The notes beneath the pieces are model-generated. The model did no database searches. It saw only the letters and a list, made by a program, of their open reading frames with translations, and was not told the origin of the DNA. Source: Iris pallida (taxonomy: Eukaryota > Streptophyta > Magnoliopsida > Asparagales > Iridaceae). From it: a stretch of DNA of 64,000 nt. Positions 24,721-35,333 of the stretch are shown piece by piece. Position numbers and translations under genes: made by a program. Position 1 is the first letter of the stretch. Each line of letters begins with the position of its first letter. The stretch spans positions 35,708,331 through 35,772,330 of the forward strand of contig JANAVB010029819.1 of NCBI GenBank assembly GCA_029216955.1, in the 5' to 3' direction.

Positions 24721-25130
24721 AGTGGTGGGTAGGATATTAAGTTTATGCATTGCAACTGGCGGATCCAATCCTGGCATGTCTTCATAGCGCTAAACGAAGA
24801 CGTCGATGTATTCCTTGATGAGTTGTACCAAGGATTCCCGATATTTCCCTGATAGGCTTTTGCTAATATAGATGGGCTTATGCGAGGATTCATCCCCTAA
24901 GTTGATTTGTTTGACTTCATCTTCGGTGGGGGGCTCCCCTTGCTCAAAACATGATTCCCATTGAGATCCTAGGCGTTGAGTCCAAGGTTCTTCTTCGAAG
25001 AATTCTAACATCTGATCGTTGTCTTCTTCTGGAGGATGTGTGAATGTCATATTGACTGGCAACACTTTTCTAAAGATTGGGCCGATGTTGGTATCCGAGT
25101 CCCGTGTAGAGGCTTCAGATGAATGAGAAT
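24721..25130 (-). pseudogene. Element E protease-RT linker
   Basis: Open minus-strand stretch with MLEFFEEEPWTQRLGSQWES and KPIYISKSLSG, aligning with the acidic linker of element D (FENDPWAQQMDTQ). It ends abruptly at 25130 in GAATGAGAAT, where the LTR of chromovirus F begins. The reading frame runs on into F's LTR by chance. Confidence 0.75.
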
Positions 25131-25375
25131 TGTCACGATCCGCTACCCAAATTGTTAGGTCGGGCCGAGTCATGTCCAGCCTACGCTTGAGATAAAGCAC
25201 AGTAAACTGTTCTAGAGATAACAAGATAAGACTAAAATGTGCTAACAGTTCTATAAGTAATAAAGAGTCATAAATGCTCCAAACACAAAAGTCATCTCAT
25301 ATAATAATAAGTCCAAGTACAAGTCTGAAATGTAAAACTGGATACAGGTCCAGTTACAAAATACATAGTCTAATA
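25131..25375 (-). repeat. F 3' LTR, piece 1 (terminal)
   Basis: Begins TGTCACGATCCGCTACCC on the plus strand, the complement of the LTR terminus. It ends in TAATA (25371-25375), which is repeated exactly at 44306-44310 on the other side of copia C. Confidence 0.82.
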
Positions 25376-26271
25376 TGAAGAACAGATGGTAACTCTAGAG
25401 GGGGTGAATAGAGTTTATAGTGATAATAGCCAATTAAAAATAAAACTCTTTCACAAGCTGAAAGTAATCAGAGTAAAAGCAGAAATAAATAAGGAGCAAG
25501 AAAGCATACGCAAACACAGCCGATTTTTAACCTGGTTTCCCTCGTAGAGGACTAGTCCAGGCCTGAGAACTCTAGATCAGGATTAAATCCACTATTTGTG
25601 AAATAGTAGTTACACCCCGTACCTTTTCTTCAGAAGAGCACGTCAACTTCTTATAAATATCGCAGTGGCGATGCTTGGAATTTTCCAAACGACTTCTTGA
25701 ACTCTTGCGCAAACTCCTGACTGAAAAGTACTGAGCACTTGAGGCTTAGGGAGCTTGTGGCTAGTAGATGAAGAAGGGTATGGCTTGTATGGAGCTTTAG
25801 AGAAAAGAGAAGAGAAGATTGGATGAATGAATTCATGGCCAATTTATAGGATATCAGGTAGGCAGAATTCGGCCAGAATTCTAGTTGGAATTTTCAAAAA
25901 ATTGGCCGTTGGACAACTTGCAACCAGCCAACCCTAAAAATTAGGGTGCTGATTTTTAGGAGGCAGAGTTCGGCCCGAACTCTGTGTAGAGATAGAGTTC
26001 GGCCTGAACTCTGTCTCCAGAGCACAGAATTGGTCATGGGTCCAATTGGCTTATTTTGGATATGTGTGGAGTTATTAGATTTGGGTATGGTTATAGGCTA
26101 AGTCTCAGATGCTCAGTACAGCTCAGTTTACGTAGGTCTAGACTCAATAAAATTGTAAAATTGTAGACTTAAAATAACATGCATTGCAAATCCGAGCTGT
26201 CGTCTGACTTATCACAAGTATCATGTAGTCAATTCTATCAATATTTGGTTGACTGTAATTTTGTGTCAACA
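25376..26271 (-). repeat. 3' LTR of copia C
   Basis: Plus-strand ends TGAAGAACAG and TGTGTCAACA. It contains a minus-strand TATAAATTGG near 25840 and, just upstream of it on that strand, the inverted repeats AGAATTCGGCCAGAATTCT and AGAGTTCGGCCCGAACTCT. Confidence 0.93.
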
Positions 26272-26282
26272 ATCTCCCCCAT
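26272..26282 (-). other. Polypurine tract of copia C
   Basis: The minus strand reads ATGGGGGAGAT directly against the 3' LTR, the plus-strand primer site for reverse transcription. The same sequence is found at the same place in copia B (33580-33590). Confidence 0.88.
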
Positions 26283-26712
26283 ATTGATAATTGACAAAAT
26301 GATAGTTGTATATTCAATATTCAAACATGGACACATTATATGGCATAGCTCCCCCGTATTCAGTGCCGAGCTAGCAATAGCTCCCACGTAAACATTGCTT
26401 TGAATCCTGTTGGCCTGATAAAAATATTCTCCCCAAAGCACAGATACAGATTCAAAAAGAATATAAAATATACCAAAATTTCTTCCCCTTTTGGCATTTA
26501 GCAATAAACCATAAACAAATAAGAACTAGCAAGCACACTAAAAGGTAATAAATGAAACTGCATAGATACTGATAAAACTACTGAATGTCTCAAAGTCACA
26601 CATAATAATAAGTCTAATACAACCAAAGTGCATAAAAGCAACTAAAATCCAAAGTGCGTAAAAACATAAACTATGATCTTCAGTAGCAGCAGCAAGTAGA
26701 AGTCCATATCCA

Positions 26713-27978
26713 TCATCGAGCTCGTGAAGGCCCAGCATCGTCGGATGGATCAGTGAAGGAACGACAAGGGTCCACGAAGGCCGCATCTGGATCCAAGTAG
26801 CGAATAACCCAAATGACATCGATACGATACCCTTCACGACCAGGGTCCCGCTCCATAGGGATAGGCATGGAAGGATGGCGAGACATGGACTAACGAATAT
26901 CATGCAGTGAGTTGCTAATGGCACTCATCTGCAAGGTAGTCCGGTAATCAAACTGAGTCCAGCGATCATCCTCCAAGGTGAAACGATCGCGGAGCATAGT
27001 CTGGAGGGATTCGAGAGTGGCAGGAGGAGAAGGATCCTGTCCCAGAGGAGGGGCATCTGGCTCATCATCAGAATGCTCGGACACAACAAGTGAGCCAACT
27101 GCTGCCTGAAGTCTCCGTGCCTTAGAGAGGAAGGCAGGGGCATGTAAGAACTGACACTCATCAAGAGGTATGCGAAAAGCACGAAATACCATAGGAAGAT
27201 ACAAAGCATAAACCAAGGATCTTGGTTTCTTCCTAGAATTAATCATCCAGTCCATCATGGTACGTAAAAGATTAAATGGTACATGAAAGTGAAGGTGATA
27301 TAAGGCCGAGATTTCAAAGTAGGTGACTTCATCGGTGGATCCCGCTTTGGGTAGAATAGTGTTAAAGATAATCCGATGAAGTTTATAGAAATAAGGATTG
27401 AGATACTTTGCCAAATGCTTGTGAGAACGTGTGTTAGGGGTACACAAGTCGTCCTTGAAGCTTTCAAGTGAAGACCCATCGGGAAATTGAAACGATCGAG
27501 CTTTAACAAGCTTTTCCCATGAGTTTGGCTCTTGGAGTTCAAGGTGTTCGGCCAAATCGAAATCATCAAACGAGATGTCAATGCCCGCACCCCGTGAGTA
27601 AATATGTGTATCATCATGAGTTAGGTTGTAGTAGAACATTTGAATAGCATTACGATATATGACCGAGTTGGTTGTGACAAGTTCGTCAAGGCAAAGATCA
27701 TGAAAAAGTGCATCATATTGAGAGAAAATAGTAAAATTGATAGGGTGACCCGCAAACACCGGACGTGTCCAAAAGTCACTAAACCAGTCGTTTGACGCGT
27801 CGAGTGATACAAATATTCGGTCGTCAAATGTGTTTGGGTCAAGTGGACGAGGCAGGTTGAACAACGGATGGATAGGTAGTTGTTGTTCAACGGGCAGTTC
27901 ACCACGAGGAGGAGCATTCGAAGAGGATGCTCCCTCGGTTCGAAGTCTCTTCTCACGATTGAACAATCGTGGAGCCAT
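26713..27978 (-). pseudogene. Third ORF of copia C (plant transposon protein-like)
   Basis: It begins MAPRLFNREKRLRTEGASSS at 27978, chosen because copy B starts at the same residue. After 362 codons an in-frame TAG (26890-26892) interrupts it where B has Tyr (RYSMSRHPSM), and the frame then continues to a TGA at 26713. The middle (HRIIFNTILPKAGSTDEVTY, FNLLRTMMDWMI) resembles the putative plant transposon protein domain; this is from memory and needs a profile search. It occupies the env-like position of SIRE elements, yet no signal peptide or membrane segment is seen after MAPRLF, so an envelope role is not supported. The C-terminus is proline- and acid-rich. Confidence 0.75.
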
Positions 27979-28580
27979 GAAAAAATAATAAAGAAAATAG
28001 AGAAAATTGAGATGGAGAGGAGTGTTGAGATATATCTCAATATGATGAAGAACAATAAAGGAGAATGATGAGGGAAGCCTTCTCCTTGAGTTTGGAGAAG
28101 AGATAAGCTCTAGGAAGGAAGAACTAGGGTTAGGGTTTGAGAAAAATATGTTTGGAGAAGTGGAAAAGGTGGAAATAGAGGAGGAGAAAGAGGAGAGCCC
28201 GAATATATGTGAAAGGGTTCCAATGGTCGGAACAAATATGTGCCATTGGATCAACTTATGATCAGCGGCTGAGACTGCGCCCGGTTCTGGAACAGTCAGG
28301 CCGAATTCGGCCCGAACTCTGGGTAGGGCAGAGTTCGGCCCGAATTCCAGATCCTGGGAACAGAACAGGAATCAGGCTGAAAAATTGATTAAGTTAAAAA
28401 ATGATTAAGTGAGAGAGACCAAAGAAAAAGTACATATACAAAAAAATCTAAGTGGAAAAATACCAGAAAGTTGATTTCGAAGCAAAGTGAAGTTGGAAAA
28501 TCTGTATTTCAGCATGCGATAAATAAAAATGAACCATGTAATAAACAAGAAATTATGCCATAATTCAATATTTTGAAGTT
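27979..28580 (-). promoter_or_regulatory. Copia C leader upstream of third ORF, with palindromes
   Basis: No gene. At 28285-28350 two inverted repeats of the LTR type (GAATTCGGCCCGAACTC and AGAGTTCGGCCCGAATTC) lie about 310-370 bp upstream of the third ORF. A CATATATTCGGGC run on the minus strand lies near 28193-28205. The arrangement, palindromes followed by a TATA-like run, copies that of the LTR promoter, so a separate promoter for the third ORF is possible. Confidence 0.45.
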
Positions 28581-28701
28581 GCCATGGGTTAGCTGCAGGG
28601 GCCGGATCCCAGCTAGCGGTAGTCCTGAGGACTAGTGCACCGTATCGCTTAGGCTTTTACGCCTTGTTGTCAGAAAGGCCCTTTCGGCTTGTACCCATAG
28701 C
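28581..28701 (-). ncRNA. Foldable segment between pol and third ORF, copia C
   Basis: On the minus strand GCTATGGGT at one end pairs with ACCCATGGC at the other (one G-U pair), closing about 120 nt. Inside are AAGCC/GGCCTT around GAAA, AGGC/GCCT around a 6-nt loop, and TAGTCC/GGACTA around TCA. Copy B is near-identical and copy A keeps the stems with changed bases. It begins about 50 bp after the pol stop. The type is inferred from structure only. Confidence 0.5.
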
Positions 28702-28752
28702 AATTTCATCATAAAAGAATCAAGACATACTCGATATTTATGCAGGTTTATT

Positions 28753-30240
28753 TTAATTAATAACAACTTCGTCCAAAATTCCAAGTTTACGACAGAGAAA
28801 ATTGAAGCGCTCTTCGGATAATGGTTTTGTAAAGAAATCTGCTAGCTGATGATCAGTGTCAATAAATTCTAAATTAATAGTGCCATCTTGCTGATGATCA
28901 CGCAAAAAGTGGTGACGTATTTCTATGTGTTTCGTGCGTGAGTGACATATGGGGTTCTTAGTGAGATTTATAGCACGAGTATTGTCATAAAAGATTGGAA
29001 TGTGCATAAAAGATAAGTTGTAGTCTTCAAGGGTTTGCTTCATCCATAGAATTTGTGCACAACAATGCCCAACTGCGATATATTCAGCTTCTGTTGTGGA
29101 TAGTGTGACAGAATTCTGCTTCTTGCTAAACCAAGAGACTAAAGTCTTTCCTAATAAATGACACGTACCGCTCGTACTTTTACGGTCAACCTTGCATCCG
29201 GCGAAATCAGTATCAGAGTAACCGATGAGGTCAAATGATGTTGACTTGGGATACCATAGGCCCACTGTAACCATACCCTTAAGGTATCGAAAGATACGCT
29301 TAACAGCGGTCATGTGTGATTCCTTAGGATTTGCTTGATATCTAGCACACAGGCAAACGCTAAACATAATATCAGGGCGACTAGTAGTTAAATAGAGTAG
29401 ACTGCCTTTCATACCTCGATACTTACGTTGATCTACAGGTTTGCCGCTTTCATCTGGTTCTAGTTTTGCTGTAGTAGCCATTGGAGTGCTGATTGGTTTG
29501 ACGTTGTCAAGGTCGAATTTCTTCAGCATGTCCTTTGTATACTTTGACTGACAGATGAAAGTTCCATTTGACATTTGTTTGACTTGCAGTCCAAGAAAGT
29601 AGTTGAGCTCCCCCATCATGCTCATCTCAAACTCGGTCTGCATACACTTGGCAAAATCTTGACAGAGGGTTTCATCAGTAGAACCAAATATAATATCATA
29701 TACATATATTTGCACTAAGAGAATAGTGTCTTTGAAAGATTTTATAAAAAGTGTGGTGTCAATTTTCCCTTCTGAAAAACCTTTCTCAAGCAAGAAATTG
29801 CTTAGCCGTTCATACCAAGCTCTAGGGGCTTGTTTGAGGCCATATAGCGCTTTCTTTAGCTTGAAAATATGGTCGAAAAATTTGTGATTTTCAAAACCAG
29901 GGGGTTGTTTTACATAAACTTCCTCCTTAATAAATCCATTCAAGAAAGCACTTTTAACATCCATTTGAAATAATTTGAAATTTTGAAAATTTGCAAATGC
30001 ACAAAGCATCCGAATGGATTCCAATCTCGCAATAGGAGCATACGTCTCATCGTAGTCGATACCTTCCTCTTGGTTGTATCCTTGGGCTACTAGACGAGCT
30101 TTGTGGCGTGTAACTGAACCATCTTCATTTAATTTGTTTCCAAAAAAAACCCATTTAGTACCAATAATCGAGTGATTTGCCGGTCTAGGAACGAGTTTCC
30201 ATACTTGCCTCCTCTCGAATTGGTTGAGTTCTTCTTGCAT
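28753..30240 (-). CDS. Copia C pol, RT-RNase H open segment
   Basis: 495 codons open from [20 protein letters not shown] to the natural end GILDEVVIN. It contains the copia RT ([44 protein letters not shown]) and RNase H (SDTDFAGCKVDRKSTSGTCH, LSTTEAEYIA, NPICHSRTKHIEIRHHFLRD, LADFFTKPL). The catalytic box is YVYD where YVDD is expected, so the first active-site aspartate is lost and the enzyme should be inactive despite the long frame. It is continuous with the integrase region upstream apart from a stop at about 30297. Confidence 0.88.
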   Translation of the reverse strand: MQEELNQFERRQVWKLVPRPANHSIIGTKWVFFGNKLNEDGSVTRHKARLVAQGYNQEEGIDYDETYAPIARLESIRMLCAFANFQNFKLFQMDVKSAFLNGFIKEEVYVKQPPGFENHKFFDHIFKLKKALYGLKQAPRAWYERLSNFLLEKGFSEGKIDTTLFIKSFKDTILLVQIYVYDIIFGSTDETLCQDFAKCMQTEFEMSMMGELNYFLGLQVKQMSNGTFICQSKYTKDMLKKFDLDNVKPISTPMATTAKLEPDESGKPVDQRKYRGMKGSLLYLTTSRPDIMFSVCLCARYQANPKESHMTAVKRIFRYLKGMVTVGLWYPKSTSFDLIGYSDTDFAGCKVDRKSTSGTCHLLGKTLVSWFSKKQNSVTLSTTEAEYIAVGHCCAQILWMKQTLEDYNLSFMHIPIFYDNTRAINLTKNPICHSRTKHIEIRHHFLRDHQQDGTINLEFIDTDHQLADFFTKPLSEERFNFLCRKLGILDEVVIN

Positions 30241-31795
30241 AGCAGAAATCCAAAATTCATCATTAAAAGCTTCTAAAATATTTTTCGGCTCTATTTGTTA
30301 AATGAAGGCAGTGCTAGCAATAGAGTCTCTTAATGATGATCTAGTAGTTACTCCACGTGAAACCTCACCTATTACCAAATTTTTTGGATGTGACGGTTTG
30401 AAAGAGAATTTCTTAGGCAAGCCCTCCAGAGAATTGTTTTCGGTGGTGGTATTCATTGGAGTAGAAGTTGATGGCTCAACATCATCATCAAGAGTAGCTG
30501 CTGCACTGTTATCTTCATCAAAAGTTATATTGGTAGACTCTTCCACAATTAATGAGCGTTTGTTAAATACTCTATATCCCTTTCTCTTGGAAGCATAGCC
30601 AAGGAAAATACCATCGTCAGCTTTGGCATCAAATTTGCCTAAGTTGTCTTTGGTGTTAGGGATAAAACATCTACAACCATAAACTCTAAAATAAAAAACA
30701 TTTGGGGTTCTTCCAAACTAAAGCTCATAGGGTGTTTTCTTCGTAATAGGACGAATATGCACCCTATTTAAAATGTGGCATGCTGTAATGATAGCTTCAG
30801 CCCAAAAGTATTTCGGAAGTAAAAACTTGTTCAACATGACTCTAGCCATATCGCCAAGAGTCCTATTCTTCCGCTCCACTACACCATTTTGTTGAGGAGT
30901 TCTTGGATAAGAAAACTCATGATCAAAACCATTAGAATCACAAAACTTTTCAAAATCAGTATTTTCGAATTCGCCTCCATGATCACTTTGGATTCGTGTA
31001 ATCATGTAGCCTTTTTCGTTTTAAACTTTCTTAACAAAAATCTTGAAAAACTGAAACAATATCGCTTTTATTTATAAGAAAGAAAACCCATGTAAATCTA
31101 GAAAAATCATCAACTATAACAAATGCGTAGAGTTTTTCACCAAGACTGGCTACTCTACTAGGGCCAAATAAATCCACATGAAGAAGTTGCAAAGGTCTAG
31201 TAGTACTTATAGAGTTTATGGAATAAAATAAGGACTTAGTTGTCTTATTCAATTCACATTCGGCACATATAGTGTCCTTTTTGAATGTGATGTCGGGCAA
31301 GCCTCTAACTAGCTTCTTAGTCGATAGCCTAGATATAGTATCCATGTTGGCATGACCAAGACGCTGGTGCCACAGTAATCTTTCATCCTTATGAGCATAT
31401 AGGCATCTATCTGCATTGTTAGTATCTCTAGACAGATAGAAAATATAAATATTATCCTCTCTTACCCCTTCAAAAGCAATGTCCCATGTTGACCTATCAT
31501 AAATAAAGCATTTATTTTGTCCAAAGTTAAGGTCATGTCCACGGTCAGCAAGATGACTAATGCTGAGCAGGTTATGCTTTAACTCGGTCACTAGGCAGAC
31601 ATCCTTTATTACGGGAGAGGGAGGATGACCAATAATACTATTACCTATAATATACCCTTTTAGGTTGTTACCGAAGGATACATATCCTTCTCTCTTCATC
31701 GATAGTGATGCGAAAAGATTTGCGTCTCCCGTCATATTCTGCGAGCATCCACTATCGAGAATCCACTTACTCTTAGTTGAGGAGGGAAGGTCCAC
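30241..31795 (-). pseudogene. Copia C pol, PR-integrase part, broken
   Basis: Segment 31031-31795 is open: [13 protein letters not shown] (protease active site DSG), GAG-pre-integrase [30 protein letters not shown], and the start of the core FVIVDDFSRFTWVFF. A stop and frame change near 31010-31030 follow. Then come [34 protein letters not shown] (DDE core), a TAG where Trp is expected at 30715-30717 (YEL then FGRTPN), and a stop near 30297. It overlaps the gag end in another frame, as in copy B. Confidence 0.86.
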
Positions 31796-32636
31796 CTACA
31801 TCAAGAGTAGATGTGACCTTTGGTACCCAAGTTCTTGAGGGTCCTGAAAAGTTAGTTTTCGGAAACCATGCATATATCTTTCTATCTACTAATCTTCTAA
31901 TTCTACATTGTAGTGAAATGTGTCCATGTAATCCACAATAAGTACATATAGCATTCCTATTTATGTTAGGAGCATGCATATGATGTCTATGAGTAGAGTG
32001 ATGTGGAGTAGCATGATGATATGTAGAGTTAGCATGGTGATGATGTCTATATGTAGAGTGATGTGGAGCAGTATGGTGATAATGTCTATATGGAATAGTA
32101 TGGTGATGATGTCTATATAGAATACCATGGTGATGATGTCTATATGTAGAGTGATGGTGATTTTGTGCAATATAGTTATGATTGTATCTATGTGTAGCAT
32201 GATGATTCTGTGACAAATGAGAATTATTTCTACGTGCATGTGGTTTGTGTACTTTATGAAAGTGTGTGTATATGTAAACATGATTATGAGCTGTAGGTGG
32301 ATGACGTGGTTGACTAGTATGAGTAGTGTCATGCTTTGTGTGTGTCTCATGTGATTGGGTTTGAGGTTGAGCAACCTGTTTTTCCAATTTAGTCTCTAAT
32401 TTCTTAGAGACAGCCTGCAGTTCAGTAACCTTAGCATTCAAACCATATATCTTAGTAATAGAAATCTTGTGTCTACTCTTTTCTTCAGCAAGCTCCGTGT
32501 TGAGTGTTGTGATTTCTTGTGTTTGTTGTTCAATGCGTGCTTCGGCATCATGTAGGCTTATTTTAAGCTTAGATACCTCATTTGTGACATCTGTGGGTGA
32601 AGTGTCTCTAATGTTATCAAGCAGTAAAGAAAGTCT
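31773..32636 (-). pseudogene. Copia C gag, C-terminal part (separated by copia B)
   Basis: Continuation of the gag that begins at 43393. It encodes the coiled-coil stretch after [11 protein letters not shown], a long histidine-rich repeat (units such as TYRHHHH, IPYRHYHH), the second zinc knuckle [14 protein letters not shown] and the end DVGGPSLLN. The frame runs straight into the copia B LTR at 32637. The AGTCT before the LTR is the left target duplication. Confidence 0.85.
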
Positions 32637-33579
32637 TGAAGAACAGGTGGCAACTCTAGAGGGGGGTGAATAGAGATTATATAGAAAATAAGCAATTAAA
32701 AATTAACTCTTTCACGAATTACAAATAATCAGAGTAAAATGCGAAAAGTAAATGAAGAGCAAGAAAGCATACGCAAACACAGCGATTTTAACCTGGTTTC
32801 CCTCGTGGAGGACTAGTCCAGGCCTGAGAACTCTAGCTCAGGATTAAATCCACTATTTGTGAAATAGTAGTTTACAACCCGTGCCTTTACTTCAGAAGAG
32901 CACGTCAACTTCTTACAGAGGATCGCAGTGGCGATTTGCTTGGAATTGTCCAAGCGACTTCTTCAACTCTTGCACAAGAATCCTAACTGAGAGATGCTGA
33001 GCACTCGAGACTTAGGAGGCTTGTGGCTAGTAGATGGGAAGGGTATGGCTTTTCTGAGCTTTAAGAAAGGAGAGAAGAGAAGATTGGATAATTTGAAATG
33101 AGAAAATTCATGGCCTATTTATAGGATTTTTGTAGGCAGAATTCGGCCAGAATTCGGGTAAAAAATTTCAAATATTTGGCCGTTGGACAACTAGCAACCA
33201 GCTAACCCTAAAATTAAGGCTGCTAATTTTTAGGGGACAGAGTTCGGCCCGAACTCTGTGTGGAGGCAGAGTTCGGCCCAAACTCTGTCTCTAGAGCACA
33301 GAGCTGGTCTAAGTGGCCAGTGGGTATTTTTTTGGATGGTGGAGTTTAGGATTTTAGGTAGGCTATATGTCAAGTCTCAAGAGCTCAGCATGACACAGTT
33401 TACAATCAGTCTAGACTCAAAAAAAGTGTAAAATACAGACTCATATATAACTGAACTGTAAAGACTGAGCTGTCTTCTGACTTGAGCTTGATGTAGACGT
33501 CGTGTGTCGTATTGAATTATTACAATTATTATTTAGTCAATGTTATCAATATTTGGTTGACTGTGACTTTGTGTCAACA
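32637..33579 (-). repeat. 3' LTR of copia B
   Basis: 943 bp, plus-strand ends TGAAGAACAGGTGG and TGTGTCAACA. A minus-strand TATAAATAG lies near 33115. Palindromes AGAGTTCGGCCCGAACTCT and a variant lie at about 33239-33290. Only scattered differences from 41252-42185 are visible by eye. Confidence 0.94.
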
Positions 33580-33590
33580 ATCTCCCCCAT
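33580..33590 (-). other. Polypurine tract of copia B
   Basis: ATGGGGGAGAT on the minus strand, abutting the 3' LTR. Confidence 0.88.
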
Positions 33591-34076
33591 ATTGATAATT
33601 GACAAAATAATAAATGTATATTCAATATTCATACCTGGACACAGAAATGACAAAAGCAAAGCTCCCCCATAATTGGTGCCGAGCTAAACAAGATAGCTCC
33701 CCCGTAAACAATGCGTTGATCCTGTTGGCCTGATAGAGAAATTCTCCCAAAAGCAAAAAAAGCACATATACCACGTATACAATACACAGAATATACATAT
33801 CTCTCCCCCTTTTGGCATTTAGCAATATAATAAAAAGCAGATAATAATGGGCAAACACACCAAAAAGAGAAGAAATAGCATATGAACTAACAGAACGAGC
33901 AAAAGCATATAATGACAGAACTACTAGAAACATAAGAGTCACAACTCATAGCTAGAGTCACCAAACCAGAAAAAGTGTACCAAGTACATAAATCCAACTA
34001 AACAACTGAAAAGTACTAGAAAGCATAAAAATAAACTACGATCAGCAGCAGCATCATCAAGTAGAAGCCATCTCTA
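33591..34076 (-). other. Copia B 3' untranslated region
   Basis: About 490 bp between the end of the third ORF and the polypurine tract. No gene is seen. CTCCCCC words recur (33661, 33707, 33803) and read as extra GGGGGAG purine runs on the minus strand; the counterpart in C (26273-26500) shows the same. Confidence 0.6.
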
Positions 34077-35333
34077 TCATGGAGCACGAGAAGGCCCAGC
34101 AGAGTCGGAGCGCCTGGGGTCCACAAAAGCAGCACCTGGATCCAGGTAACGCATGACCCAAGGATCGTCAATGTGATATCCCTCACGACCGGGATCCCGC
34201 TCCATGGGAATGGGCATAGAAGGATGACGGGACATGGAATACCGAATATCATGCAGCGAGTTGCTGAGTGTACTCATCTGCAGGGTAGTACGGTAGTCCA
34301 TCTGAGCCCAGCGATCGTCCTCTAAGTCGAAACGATCTCGAAGCATGGTCTAGATGGAGTCAAGGGTAGCAGGAGGAGGTGGTACATCCTGTCCAAGTGG
34401 AGGGGTGTCGGGCTCCTCATCATCAGACTGCTCAGAAGTGTCAGGAGAGGCGACGACTGCTTGAAGACGTCGTGCCTTCGAAAGGAATGCAGGAGCAGGC
34501 AAGAATGGACAATCATGCAGAGGAATAATGAAAGCACGAAGGACCATAGGAAGATATAATGAATAAACTAAGGCTCGTGGTTTCTTCCTACAGTTAATCA
34601 TCCAGTCCATCATGGTACGTGGAAGATTAAAAGGAATGCGATAGTGAAAATGATATAATGCTGAGATCTCAAAATATGTGACTTCATCGGTTGAGCCGGC
34701 TTTTGGCAGAATAGTATTGAAAATAATTTGATGAAGTTCATAAAAGTAAGGGCTGAGGTGTTTGGCCATAAGCTTGCGAGGACAAATGTTAGAGGCACAT
34801 AGTTCCTCCTTGAAGCTCTCAAGGGAAGTTTTACCAACAAATTGGAATTGGCGAGCTTCCACAAGCTTATCCCAAGTATCGAGATCTTGAAGTTCAAGAT
34901 ACTCGCCCAACTCAGAAGCATCAAAAGCAATATCAATACCGGCAACCCGGGAATAGATGTGAGTGGCATCGTGAGTCAAGTTACAATAGAACATTTGTAT
35001 GGCGCTACGATAAATAACAAAGTTTGAAGCCACTAACTCATTTAAGCAAAGATCTTGAAATAATGATTCAAATTGTAACAAAATAGTAAATTTAATGGGA
35101 TATCCCGCGGAGACCGAACGAGTCCGAAAGTCACTAAACCACTCGTTGGAAGCGTCCAGCGATACAAACAATCGGTCGTCATAAGTATTAGGGTCGCAGG
35201 AAGGAGGTGGATTGAACAACGGATGAAGGGGTTGTTGTTGTTCAACGGGTTGCTCAACGGGAGGAGGAGCATTCGACGAGGACGCTCCCTCGATCCGAAT
35301 TCTCTTCCCACTGTTAAACAAGCGAGGAGCCAT
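34077..35333 (-). pseudogene. Third ORF of copia B (plant transposon protein-like)
   Basis: Starts MAPRLFNSGKRIRIEGASSS at 35333 and would give 418 residues, ending SAGPSRAP, but for one in-frame TAG at 34350-34352 after 327 codons (DSI then TMLRDRF). Otherwise it is unbroken. Residues from about 45 on (YDDRLFVSLDASNEWFSDF) through IIFNTILPKAGSTDEVTYFE and MVLRAFIIPL form one globular region resembling the putative plant transposon protein domain. The tail has DDEEPDTPPLGQD acidity and a basic, proline-rich end. No membrane segment is visible. It is closely similar to the copy in C, so the third ORF was shared by the family before both insertions. Confidence 0.78.

Larger units (their letters stand above)
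21327..25130 (-). mobile_element. Tat-lineage Ty3/gypsy element E, remnant
   Basis: Remnant bounded on the left by the LTR of copia H and on the right by chromovirus F. On the minus strand it holds the protease-RT linker, RT, RNase H, archaeal-type RNase H (the Tat-lineage mark) and integrase ends. On the plus strand it holds the end of an antisense coiled-coil gene, as in element D. A hairpin array lies between the two. Neither LTR is recognised. All coding parts are broken. Confidence 0.82.

Noticed and set aside
27255..28055. Overlapping minus-strand ORFs in the third-ORF region of C (also 34610-35599 in B)
   Set aside because: They lie in other frames of the third ORF; the frame starting MAPRLF is the one shared by A, B and C.
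28581..28701. Self-cleaving ribozyme or tRNA-like fold
   Set aside because: The CUGAUGA and GAAAC cores of hammerheads and the tRNA T-loop are absent; only a general foldable element can be claimed.
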